Of a stretch of DNA of 64,000 nucleotides, positions 7,777 through 15,574 are shown piece by piece. The stretch comes from Phenylobacterium sp. GTDB lineage: Bacteria > Pseudomonadota > Alphaproteobacteria > Caulobacterales > Caulobacteraceae. The notes under the pieces are model-generated. The model did no database searches, was not told where the DNA came from, and saw only the letters and a list, made by a program, of their open reading frames with translations. Location of the stretch: NCBI RefSeq assembly GCF_016124325.1, contig NZ_WGNY01000028.1, positions 1 through 64,000 on the forward strand, written 5' to 3'. Made by a program: the position numbers and the translations under genes. The first letter of the stretch is position 1, and each line of letters opens with the position of its first letter.

Positions 7777-8676
7777 ATGGAAATCCGGGACTGGAAGTCG
7801 ATGGCCGGCATGGCCGAGACCTATCGCCAGGCGCGCGAACTCGGGATCGAGACCAACATCGCCGAGCTGGAGACGTTCGGCTTTACGGTGATCGAGCCCG
7901 AAAAGACCGGGGCGGCGCCCGACTTTGCCGAGCGGTTGTTCGAGAAGGTCATGCAGATCGCCCGCGAAGAGGATGACCAGGCGGTCGAGCTGAACAAGCA
8001 CGCCGACGCCGAGAAGCCGGCCTTCGGACGCCAGCTCTTCCACCTGCTCGAGCGTGACCCGGTGTTCGTCGAGGCGGTCATGAACCCCGCCGTCCAGACG
8101 ATGGGCCGCTATCTGATGGGCCTGAGCTACCGCCTGTTCAGCATGGTGGCCTTCGTCAAGGAGGGCTCGGCGCGCTCCACCCCCATGCACTGCGACTCGG
8201 TCGGGGTGCCGACGCCGCTGCCGGCCTACGGCTCGGTCTGCAACGTCAGCTGGATTCTGACCGACTACACCGAGGAGAACGGGACCTTGGGCATGGTGCC
8301 CGGCAGCCACCGCTACTGCCGCCATCCCACCGAATACGAACAGCCGCGCTTCATCGGCGGGCCGATGGACGACGCGATGGTGACGCCCGTCAACGCCCGC
8401 CCCGGCTCGTTGGCCGTGTTCACCGGCAACACTTGGCACTGCACCTATCCGAAGACCTCCGCGGGCGTGCGGGCCCACATCGCCACCGCGTTCTGCCGCA
8501 ACTATGTGAACCCGGCCGAGGCCTACGAAGACATCGCCGACGAAATCATCGCGCCCTACGGTCCCGAGCTCGCGCGCCTCGTCGGGAAGAACGCCTGGCA
8601 GGGCTACCGGGCCGAGGGCCCCAAGCTCGAGAACATGGCGCTGGTGCGGCCCGCCTATCAGACGCAATACGGTTGA
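7777..8676 (+). CDS. Phytanoyl-CoA dioxygenase (PhyH)-family oxygenase
   Basis: A 299-residue Fe(II)/2-oxoglutarate dioxygenase. The iron triad is visible: MHCDS gives His138 and Asp140, and the distal His221 is in GNTWHCTYP. Arg232 (AGVRAH) is placed to bind the 2-oxoglutarate carboxylate. NGTLGMVPGSHRY is the usual core strand. Start ATG at 7777 follows GGGAGGTGGAGC. Members hydroxylate alpha or other carbons of acyl-CoAs or small molecules. It lies between the NTF2-like gene and an unknown gene in a CoA-pathway operon, so hydroxylation of the imported substrate is likely. Exact substrate unknown. Confidence 0.88.
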   Translation: MEIRDWKSMAGMAETYRQARELGIETNIAELETFGFTVIEPEKTGAAPDFAERLFEKVMQIAREEDDQAVELNKHADAEKPAFGRQLFHLLERDPVFVEAVMNPAVQTMGRYLMGLSYRLFSMVAFVKEGSARSTPMHCDSVGVPTPLPAYGSVCNVSWILTDYTEENGTLGMVPGSHRYCRHPTEYEQPRFIGGPMDDAMVTPVNARPGSLAVFTGNTWHCTYPKTSAGVRAHIATAFCRNYVNPAEAYEDIADEIIAPYGPELARLVGKNAWQGYRAEGPKLENMALVRPAYQTQYG

Positions 8677-8683
8677 GGATCCG

Positions 8684-9106
8684 ATGGCCAAGGTCGAATT
8701 CGCCAGTCCCGAGTGGCTGGCCGCGCTGAAGTCGATGCTCGACCGGTACGCCGCCGCGGCGGGACCGGGAGTCACGCTCAGCATCTGCGAGGTGTTTACG
8801 GGCGTTCCGTCGCACCTGGACGCGAAGGGCGACGGACGCATCGCCTGGCACTGCCGCATCGAGAATGGCCGTTTGACGACCTTCGCGGAGGGCGAGATCG
8901 ACGCCGCCGACATCAAGACCGTCGCCGACTACGACTTCATCCTGCCCTTCGCGCGGATGAAGCTCGAACCGGGCGGCAACGACGAGTACCAGCGCCAGCA
9001 GGCCGAAGGCGCGCGCCTCGGAAAGGTCGCGCACTCCGGCGACCGTTCGAAGGTTCCCCCGGCCTTCTACGGCATGCACAATGAACTCGCCGAGATGACC
9101 GCCTGA
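8684..9106 (+). CDS. Conserved-looking protein of unknown function, SCP2-like at best
   Basis: A 140-residue soluble protein with no signal peptide or membrane segment. The middle (SICEVFTGVPSHLDAKGDGRIAWHCRIENGRLTTFAEGE, then AADIKTVADYDFILPFARM) has the strand pattern of sterol-carrier-like domains, but I cannot claim the family. Start ATG at 8684 is preceded by GAGGATCCG and lies seven bases after the dioxygenase stop; an enoyl-CoA hydratase follows. The operon position suggests a carrier or accessory protein for a lipid-like intermediate. That is inference from context only. Confidence 0.75.
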   Translation: MAKVEFASPEWLAALKSMLDRYAAAAGPGVTLSICEVFTGVPSHLDAKGDGRIAWHCRIENGRLTTFAEGEIDAADIKTVADYDFILPFARMKLEPGGNDEYQRQQAEGARLGKVAHSGDRSKVPPAFYGMHNELAEMTA

Positions 9107-9123
9107 GGCGGCAGGAGGAGCCC

Positions 9124-10008
9124 GTGACCTGGGACTACATGATCTATGAGAAGCCCGAGCCGGGCATCGCTCGCATCGTGATGAACCGGCCCGAGGCCGC
9201 CAACGCGCAGGACAGCCAGTTCCTCTACGAGCTCAACGCCGCCTTCGACCGCGCCGCGCGCGAGGACGATGTGAAGGTGATCATCCTGGCCGCGAACGGG
9301 AAGCACTTCTCGTCGGGCCACGACGTGCGCGAGACCGACCATCACGACAACCAGGAGCGCTACGCGCCCGTCACGCCCTTCCAGCAGCACCGTCGCGCGG
9401 GCGCCGAGGGGCGCATGGCCCGCGAGGAGGAGCTCTACACCGGCTTCTCGGAGCGGTGGCGCAACATCCCCAAGATCACGATCGCCGCAGTGCAGGGCAA
9501 GTGCGTCTCGGGCGGCCTGCTCCTCTGCTGGCCCTGTGACCTGATCGTCGCCAGCGACGATGCGCAGTTCCAGGAGGTCACGGTCGCCATGGGCGTGGCC
9601 GGCGTCGAGTGGTTCGCCCACCCGTGGGAGATGGGCCCGCGCAAGGCCAAGGAAATGCTGCTGACCGGCGAGCCGATCGGCGCCGAGGAGGCCCGCCAGC
9701 TTGGGATGGTCAACCGGGTCGTGCCGCGCGCCGACCTGGCGGAGGCCACGCTGGCGCTTGCCCGCAAGGTCGCCAGCCAGCCGACGATGGCGACCAAGAT
9801 GGTCAAGCAGGCGGTCAATGCGGCCGAGGACGCGCAGGGCCGCCACTCGGCCTTCCAGGTGGCCTTCGCCCTCCACCACCTCGCGCACAGTCACTGGATG
9901 GAAGTCTACGGCCTGCCCGTCGATCCCAGCGGCATCCACGGCAATATCAAGAAGAGTTACGCCGAGGGCGAGGAACCCTTCCGCGCGCCCAAGCCCGCCC
10001 GCGCCTGA
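9124..10008 (+). CDS. Enoyl-CoA hydratase/isomerase (crotonase family)
   Basis: A 294-residue crotonase. It has the oxyanion-hole segments KHFSSGHDVRE (about 60-70) and VQGKCVSGGLLLCWPCDLIVA (about 124-144), and the conserved helix following MGVAGVEWF. There is a longer than usual loop after the first motif (DHHDNQERYAPVTPFQQHRR) that may shape the active site. The start is GTG at 9124 behind a strong AGGAGGAG. It is the last gene before a terminator-like hairpin at 10032-10057. Likely role: hydration or isomerisation of an unsaturated acyl-CoA. Confidence 0.9.
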   Translation: MTWDYMIYEKPEPGIARIVMNRPEAANAQDSQFLYELNAAFDRAAREDDVKVIILAANGKHFSSGHDVRETDHHDNQERYAPVTPFQQHRRAGAEGRMAREEELYTGFSERWRNIPKITIAAVQGKCVSGGLLLCWPCDLIVASDDAQFQEVTVAMGVAGVEWFAHPWEMGPRKAKEMLLTGEPIGAEEARQLGMVNRVVPRADLAEATLALARKVASQPTMATKMVKQAVNAAEDAQGRHSAFQVAFALHHLAHSHWMEVYGLPVDPSGIHGNIKKSYAEGEEPFRAPKPARA

Positions 10009-10031
10009 CCGACGACATGACCTCAAGGCTG

Positions 10032-10057
10032 ACGGCCGCCGGTGTCGGCGGCCGTTT
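10032..10057 (+). terminator. Intrinsic terminator-like hairpin
   Basis: ACGGCCGCC (10032-10040), six-base loop, GGCGGCCGT (10047-10055), followed by a short T run (10055-10057). It lies 24 bases after the enoyl-CoA hydratase stop and before the TonB receptor gene, so it probably closes the sigma/ligase operon. Confidence 0.65.
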
Positions 10058-10144
10058 CGCATTCCGCATGGCGGGTTCCGCGGCGGGCCGTGTCCTTCGA
10101 AGTGGATGAGCCGCAAAGGCCATACCGAAGAGGGGGCGACGGAA

Positions 10145-12406
10145 ATGTCGGAACGGAACTCTTGTCCTGCATCCGCCAACGGCTTGGCGCGGGGCGCGTT
10201 GATGGCGGGCGGGGCGCTGGCGGCCATGCTGGCGGCGGCCCCGGCGCTGGCGCAGACGGCCGCGGGCGCGGACGACACCACGGTCGAGACCGTCGTCGTC
10301 ACGGCCCAGAAGCGGGTCGAGGAAAATCTCAAGGTGCCGGTCGCCGTCACCGCGGTCGGCGCGGCCGAGATTCAGAACATCAGCGGAAGCTTCATGACGG
10401 ACATCGCCGTCAAGGCGCCGAATGTGTCGATGACCCCCGGGACCAACTCGCCGGCGATCTCGATCCGCGGGGTCAGCTCGCAGAGCAACATCAACGCCGG
10501 CTTCCCGCCCGCCGTCGGCGTCTATGTCGACGAGGTCTATCAAGGCCGGGATCCGACCTTCAACACGATCCTCAATGACGTCGTCCGGGTGGAGGTGCTG
10601 CGCGGACCGCAAGGCACGCTCTATGGAAAGAACACCATCGGCGGCGCGATCAACATCGTTACGACCGAGCCTTCCAACACCTTCACCGCGTTCGGCGACG
10701 CCACCTACGGCAACTACGACTTCCTGCAGGGCCGCGCGACGGTGGGCGGGGCGATCGTCCCCGACCTGCTGATGGCCCGCCTCTCGGTGGTCCACCGCGA
10801 GCGCGGCGGCTATCTGAAGAACACCTTCACCGGCAAGACCCTGAACGACATCAACTCCGACGGCGCCCGGCTGGTGCTGGCGTCGAAGGTGTCCGACAGC
10901 CTGCGGCTGCGCTTCGGGGCGGACTATTTCACCGAAAGCGGCACCAGCGCCATCGAGACGGGACCCGTCATCTTCCCACCGCCGGTCCCCGCGGCGCTGG
11001 CGGCGATTCCGCCGCAGGATCCGGGCGACAACGTCGTGCAGCTCAACTCGCCCGAGGGGGCGCACCGCGAGCTCTGGGGCTACATGGGCCGCCTCGACTA
11101 CAGCTTCCCCGGCGCGGATTTCACCTCGATCACCGCGTGGCGCGGCTACGTCTCCAAGTTCACCGACGATTCCGACGGCTTGCCGATCGACGCCTTCGAC
11201 GTCGGCCGCGACGAGAAGGGCGACAACTTCAGCCAGGAATTCCGCCTCGCTTCGACGGGCGACGGCCCGTTCAGCTGGCTGGTCGGGGCCTACTACTACG
11301 ACGAAAACACCAAGAACATCCGCCACATCCACCTGGGCGCACAGGTGCCCCTGCTGCTGGTCGGCGGGCTGATTCCGGGCTTCAACGGCGAGCGGGCCGA
11401 GACCTATTCCACGATCGACGCCAAGAGCTACGCCGCCTTCGCTTCGGGGACCTGGCAGATCGCCGACAAGGTGCGGCTGGCCGCCGGCCTGCGCTGGACC
11501 CACGAGAAGAAGGATTTCTTCTACAGCCAGCTCTACACCCAGACCTTCGCCAACCTGCCCTCGGGCGTCCTGGTGTCGAACTTCGCCGTGAAAATCCCGG
11601 CCGTCCGCGAGACCTACAAGGACAGCCGCTGGACCGGCGACATCAGCCTCTCGTACGACTTCACCGACGAGCAGACCGCTTATGTGAAGTACAGCCGCGG
11701 CTTCAAGGCGGGCGGCTTCCAGACCGACGTCATCTCGCCGCCGTTCAACCCGACGGATCCGCTGGGCTTCGCGCCGGAGACGGTCAACAACTACGAGGCC
11801 GGCTACAAGTCGTACTTCTTCGACCGCCGCCTGAGCCTGAACGTCGCCGCCTTCTATCTGAAGTGGAATGACAAGCAGGAGCAGATCTTCACCGGCCTGT
11901 CGTTCCTGATCCGCAACGCGGCCACCGCGTCCAGCCGCGGCCTCGAGGTCGAACTGACCGCCCGTCCGATGCCGGGGCTGCTGATCGACGCGAACGGAGC
12001 CTATCTCAAGGCGAAGTACGACAGCTTCCCGACCAACCCGTCGCTGGCGGGCGAGGACTTCCAGTACACGCCGAATTACACGGGCAGCCTGGGCGCCCAG
12101 TACACGGCGCCGATCGGCGGCGGGATGGAGTTCTACATCCGCGGCGACCTGAACCACCGCAGCAGCAGCTACTTCCTGCCGAGCGCCGGGACCCGCCTGA
12201 CCATCGAGGCGGTCACCACGCTCAACGGCCGCCTTGGCGTGCAGTCGAAGGAGGGCGGTTGGGGCGCCTATCTCTGGGGCAAGAACCTCAACAACGACAA
12301 GGTGCTGGGGGCAGGTTCGAGTTTCCCGTTCCCGAAGGCGGTGATCACCACTCGGGTCGCGGGCTTCGGGCGCACCTACGGCATTGAGTTGCGCAAGTCG
12401 TTCTGA
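10145..12406 (+). CDS. TonB-dependent outer-membrane receptor
   Basis: A 753-residue receptor. A signal peptide (GGALAAMLAAAPALA-Q, cleavage near residue 37) is followed by the Ton-box-like stretch VETVVVTAQKR. Then come the plug domain with VEVLRGPQGTLYGKNTIGGAINIVT and a 22-strand barrel ending GIELRKSF with a terminal Phe. Start ATG at 10145 is chosen by the signal peptide; the longer frame upstream overlaps another gene and is shadow. It sits between two CoA-catabolism gene groups and is likely the uptake route for their substrate. The ligand cannot be read from sequence. Confidence 0.95.
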   Translation: MSERNSCPASANGLARGALMAGGALAAMLAAAPALAQTAAGADDTTVETVVVTAQKRVEENLKVPVAVTAVGAAEIQNISGSFMTDIAVKAPNVSMTPGTNSPAISIRGVSSQSNINAGFPPAVGVYVDEVYQGRDPTFNTILNDVVRVEVLRGPQGTLYGKNTIGGAINIVTTEPSNTFTAFGDATYGNYDFLQGRATVGGAIVPDLLMARLSVVHRERGGYLKNTFTGKTLNDINSDGARLVLASKVSDSLRLRFGADYFTESGTSAIETGPVIFPPPVPAALAAIPPQDPGDNVVQLNSPEGAHRELWGYMGRLDYSFPGADFTSITAWRGYVSKFTDDSDGLPIDAFDVGRDEKGDNFSQEFRLASTGDGPFSWLVGAYYYDENTKNIRHIHLGAQVPLLLVGGLIPGFNGERAETYSTIDAKSYAAFASGTWQIADKVRLAAGLRWTHEKKDFFYSQLYTQTFANLPSGVLVSNFAVKIPAVRETYKDSRWTGDISLSYDFTDEQTAYVKYSRGFKAGGFQTDVISPPFNPTDPLGFAPETVNNYEAGYKSYFFDRRLSLNVAAFYLKWNDKQEQIFTGLSFLIRNAATASSRGLEVELTARPMPGLLIDANGAYLKAKYDSFPTNPSLAGEDFQYTPNYTGSLGAQYTAPIGGGMEFYIRGDLNHRSSSYFLPSAGTRLTIEAVTTLNGRLGVQSKEGGWGAYLWGKNLNNDKVLGAGSSFPFPKAVITTRVAGFGRTYGIELRKSF

Positions 12407-12421
12407 GCGCAAAATCTCGGA

Positions 12422-12444
12422 CCGGGCCGCCGCCGGCGGCCCGG
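12422..12444 (+). terminator. GC-rich hairpin after the TonB receptor gene
   Basis: CCGGGCCGCC (12422-12431), loop GCC, GGCGGCCCGG (12435-12444): a perfect 10-bp stem between the receptor stop and the acyl-CoA dehydrogenase start. There is no T run behind it, so it may be a weak terminator or an mRNA 3'-end stabiliser that lowers expression of the downstream genes relative to the receptor. Confidence 0.55.
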
Positions 12445-12462
12445 ACAGGAAGCAAGTCCCGT

Positions 12463-13605
12463 ATGGTCGAGTCCCCCCACTACACGCCCGAGCACGAAAT
12501 CTTCCGGACCAACGTGCGGCGGTTCATCGAGAAGGAGTGCCTGCCCCACCGGGCAGCCTGGCAGAAGGCCTGCAAGTCGCCGCGCGAGATGTGGAGCCGG
12601 GCGGGCGAAGCCGGAATTCTCTGCCCCAAAGTTTCGCCGGAGTTCGGCGGCGGCGGCGGCGACCTGTGGCACGGCTTCATCATCATCGAAGAGCAGACGC
12701 GGGCCTGCTTCAACGAGCTGGCGTTCTATCTGCACTCCGACATCATCGCGCCCTACATCGAGCTCTACGGCACCGACGCGCAAAGAGCTCGTTTCCTGCC
12801 GAAGATGGCGACAGGCGAGATCGTCGCGGCTATCGCCATGACCGAGCCCGGCGCCGGGTCGGACCTGCAGGCGATCCGCACCCGCGCCCGCCGCGACGGC
12901 GATCATTACGTCCTCGACGGCGCCAAGACCTTCATCAGCAACGCCCAGAACGCCGAGCTGATCGTTGTCGCCGCCAAGACCGACGCCGAGGCCGGCGCGC
13001 GGGGCGTCAGCCTGCTTCTGGTCGAGACGCCAGGAGCCGAGGGCTTCACGCTGGGCCGCAACCTCAAGAAGGTCGGCAACAAGGTGCAGGACACCTCCGA
13101 ACTCTTCTTCGAGGGCGTTCGCGTTCCCGCCGAGAACCTGCTGGGCGGCGTCGAGGGCCGGGGCTTCTACCAGCTGATGCAGCGGCTGCCGGAAGAACGG
13201 CTGATCATGGCGATGTCAGCGGTGGTCCAGATGGAGTGCGCCGTGGACGAGACCGTGGCCTACGCGCGCGAGAGAGAGACGTTCGGCCGCCGGCTCGTCG
13301 ACCATCAGGCGGTCCGTCACAAGCTGGCCGAGTGCAGAACGGCGGCGACGGTCGCGCGGGCTTATCTCGAGCGCTGCATCGATCTCTTCATCGAAAATCG
13401 CTTCGACGCGCAGGCGGGCGCCATGGCGAAGTGGTGGACGACCGAAAGGTGCTGCGAGGTCATCGACGAATGCCTGCAGCTCCACGGCGGCTATGGCTAC
13501 ATGCGCGAGACGCCGATCGCACGCCGCTGGGCCGACGCCAGGCTGGGGCGGATCGCCGGCGGCACGAACGAGATCATGAAGGATCTCATCGGACGGGCGT
13601 TATGA
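12463..13605 (+). CDS. Acyl-CoA dehydrogenase (first of a tandem pair)
   Basis: A 380-residue FAD-dependent acyl-CoA dehydrogenase that introduces an alpha,beta double bond. Motifs: IAMTEPGAGSDLQAI (about 125-139) for FAD/substrate binding, DGAKTFISNAQNA, RETFGRRLVDHQAVRHKLAE, and the tail LQLHGGYGYMRETPIARRWADARLGRIAGGTNEIMKD. The tail has GGTNEI rather than the YEGT found in medium-chain enzymes, so the catalytic base is probably elsewhere, as in many FadE-type proteins. Its stop overlaps the start of the second dehydrogenase (ATGA). The two are paralogs in one operon and may form a mixed tetramer. Confidence 0.93.
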   Translation: MVESPHYTPEHEIFRTNVRRFIEKECLPHRAAWQKACKSPREMWSRAGEAGILCPKVSPEFGGGGGDLWHGFIIIEEQTRACFNELAFYLHSDIIAPYIELYGTDAQRARFLPKMATGEIVAAIAMTEPGAGSDLQAIRTRARRDGDHYVLDGAKTFISNAQNAELIVVAAKTDAEAGARGVSLLLVETPGAEGFTLGRNLKKVGNKVQDTSELFFEGVRVPAENLLGGVEGRGFYQLMQRLPEERLIMAMSAVVQMECAVDETVAYARERETFGRRLVDHQAVRHKLAECRTAATVARAYLERCIDLFIENRFDAQAGAMAKWWTTERCCEVIDECLQLHGGYGYMRETPIARRWADARLGRIAGGTNEIMKDLIGRAL

Positions 13606-14765
13606 CACGTCAGCAACCGCCCGCGGCGTTCGGCGTCTGGCCCGCCTCGCTCCCCTACCGGGACGACCACGAAATGCTGCGGGAAACGGCGCGGCGGTTC
13701 TTCACCGGCGAGTGCGCGCCGCACCGCGAGGCCTGGGAAGAGGCCGGAATGGTCCCGCGCGACATCTGGCGGCGCGCGGGCGAACTGGGCCTGCTGTGCC
13801 CGCGGATCGATCCCGAGTACGGCGGCTCGGGCGGCGACCTGCTGCATGCCGTCGTGCTCACCGAAGAGCAGGTCAGGGCCGGCGTCGTCGCGCCGGTGAT
13901 CTCGCTGCACAACGACGTCGTGGCGCCCTATCTCGCCGCCTACGGGACCGAGGCGCAGAAGGCCCGCGTGCTGCCCAGGATGGCGACCGGCGAGTGGATC
14001 GGGGCCATCGCCATGACCGAGCCTTCGGCTGGCAGCGACCTGCGCGCGATGAAGACCCGCGCCCGCCGAGAGGGCGACAGCTACGTCGTATCGGGCCAGA
14101 AGACCTTCATCAGCCACGGCGCCACGGCGGACATCGTCGTTCTCGCGGCCCAGGCGGACGCCGGCATCAGCCTGTTTCTCGTCGAGGTCGACGGCCTCGA
14201 AGGTTTCGCTCGCGGCGCACCGCTCGACAAGATGGGCCAGCTCTCGGCCGACACCGCCGAGCTGTTCTTCGACGAGGTGCGTCTGCCGGCCACGGCTCTG
14301 CTCGGCGGCGAGGAAGGCCGCGGCTTTATCCAACTCGGCGAACGCCTCGTCGAAGAGCGGCTGATGACGGGCGTGGTCGCCCAGGCCTTCATGGAGAGCG
14401 CCATCGACCACACCATCGCCTACACGCGCGAGCGCAAAGCGTTCGGCCAGCGGGTGATCGACTTCCAGAACAGCCGCTTCCGGCTGGCGGAGGCGCGGAC
14501 CGAAGCCGTGGTCTGTCGCACGTTCCTCGAGCGCTGCATCCGCAAGTTCATGGACGGCCGTCTCGACGCGACCGAGGCCGCGATGCTGAAGTGGTGGTCC
14601 ACCGAACAGCAGAACCGCATCATCGACGCCTGCGTGCAACTGCACGGCGGCTACGGCTACATGCTGGAATACCCGATCTCGCGGATGTGGCTCGATAGCC
14701 GGGTCGCCAAGATCTACGGCGGCGCGAACGAGATCATGAAAGACATCATCGGCAGGGCGCTATGA
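13602..14765 (+). CDS. Acyl-CoA dehydrogenase (second of a tandem pair)
   Basis: A 387-residue paralog of the preceding enzyme. IAMTEPSAGSDLRAM, SGQKTFISHGATADIVVLA, RKAFGQRVIDFQNSRFRLAE and LQLHGGYGYM-type/YGGANEIMKDIIGRAL segments are all present. It starts at ATG 13602 inside the stop of the first dehydrogenase, and its own stop overlaps the crotonase start (ATGA at 14762). Both paralogs keep the FAD-binding segments, so both could be active. Whether they act as two separate enzymes or as one heteromer is open. Confidence 0.93.
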   Translation: MTRQQPPAAFGVWPASLPYRDDHEMLRETARRFFTGECAPHREAWEEAGMVPRDIWRRAGELGLLCPRIDPEYGGSGGDLLHAVVLTEEQVRAGVVAPVISLHNDVVAPYLAAYGTEAQKARVLPRMATGEWIGAIAMTEPSAGSDLRAMKTRARREGDSYVVSGQKTFISHGATADIVVLAAQADAGISLFLVEVDGLEGFARGAPLDKMGQLSADTAELFFDEVRLPATALLGGEEGRGFIQLGERLVEERLMTGVVAQAFMESAIDHTIAYTRERKAFGQRVIDFQNSRFRLAEARTEAVVCRTFLERCIRKFMDGRLDATEAAMLKWWSTEQQNRIIDACVQLHGGYGYMLEYPISRMWLDSRVAKIYGGANEIMKDIIGRAL

Positions 14766-15574
14766 CCATGACCACCGAGGCCGTCGCCGCGGAAGCGCCC
14801 ATCCTGTTGCGCCGGGACGGCGGGGTCGCCGTCCTGACCCTCAACCGGCCGCAGGCCGCCAATTCCATAGATGCGCCCCTGGCCCGCGCGTTCCGGGACG
14901 CGATGGCCGGGCTGGCCGGCGACAAGTCCGTGCGCGCGCTGTTGCTGCAGGGCGTGGGCAGGATGTTCTGCGCCGGCGGCGACCTGGCCAGCTTCGCGCG
15001 CGAGGGGGGCGGGGCGGCGCGCTATGTCGAGGCCCTGATCGCCGACCTGCATGCCGGACTGGAGCAGCTGTTCGACTTTCACGCCCCGGTGGTCGCCGCC
15101 GTCCACGGCGCCGCAGCCGGCGCGGGCCTGGGCTTGGCGCTCGCCGCCGACATCGTCGTGGCCGGCGAGGGCGCGCGGTTCGTGATGGCCTATACGCGCT
15201 CCGGCCTCACGCCCGACGGCGGAACGAGCTGGGCCCTGCCTCGCGTGGTCGGCCTGCGGCGGGCCCTGGAACTCACCTTCCTCAATCCGACGCTGAGCGC
15301 CGCCGAGGCGCTGCGGGAGGGCCTGATCACCGAAGTCGTCGACGACAAGGCCGTCGCGGGCCGCGCCGCGAACCTGGCCCAGGAACTGGCCGCGGGCCCT
15401 ACCGGGGCCTACGCCGCCGCGCGGCGGCTGATGCGCGAGTCCATCCGCCCCGAATACGCCGCCCATCTCCGACGCGAGGCGGAGGGCATCGTCGCGGCGT
15501 TCTCCAGCCCGGACGGCCTGGAAGGGGTGCGCGCCTTCCAGGAACGGCGTCCGCCGGTGTTCCATGGCGCCTAG
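14762..15574 (+). CDS. Enoyl-CoA hydratase/isomerase (crotonase family)
   Basis: A 270-residue crotonase. GVGRMFCAGGDLASF (about 62-76) and VHGAAAGAGLGLALAADIVVAGEGARF (about 114-140) give the two oxyanion-hole peptides, and TRSGLTPDGGTSWALPRVVG is the usual following stretch. GLTPDGG, with Asp in the catalytic-loop area, resembles the PaaG-like isomerase/hydratase branch more than classical EchA. It overlaps the dehydrogenase upstream by four bases and the transporter downstream by eleven. Role: next beta-oxidation step after the two dehydrogenases. Confidence 0.9.
   Translation: MTMTTEAVAAEAPILLRRDGGVAVLTLNRPQAANSIDAPLARAFRDAMAGLAGDKSVRALLLQGVGRMFCAGGDLASFAREGGGAARYVEALIADLHAGLEQLFDFHAPVVAAVHGAAAGAGLGLALAADIVVAGEGARFVMAYTRSGLTPDGGTSWALPRVVGLRRALELTFLNPTLSAAEALREGLITEVVDDKAVAGRAANLAQELAAGPTGAYAAARRLMRESIRPEYAAHLRREAEGIVAAFSSPDGLEGVRAFQERRPPVFHGA

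Noticed and set aside
9947-12412. An 821-codon open frame on the minus strand
   Set aside because: It is antisense to the TonB receptor, whose signal peptide, plug and terminal Phe are clear. The antisense product is rich in Arg/Gly/Ala/Asp/Val with no domain, as expected from GC-rich third positions.
12384-13601. The long frame reading through the first acyl-CoA dehydrogenase into the second
   Set aside because: The first part is a shadow of the 12463-13605 gene; only the part from ATG 13602 is coding, as shown by dehydrogenase motifs.
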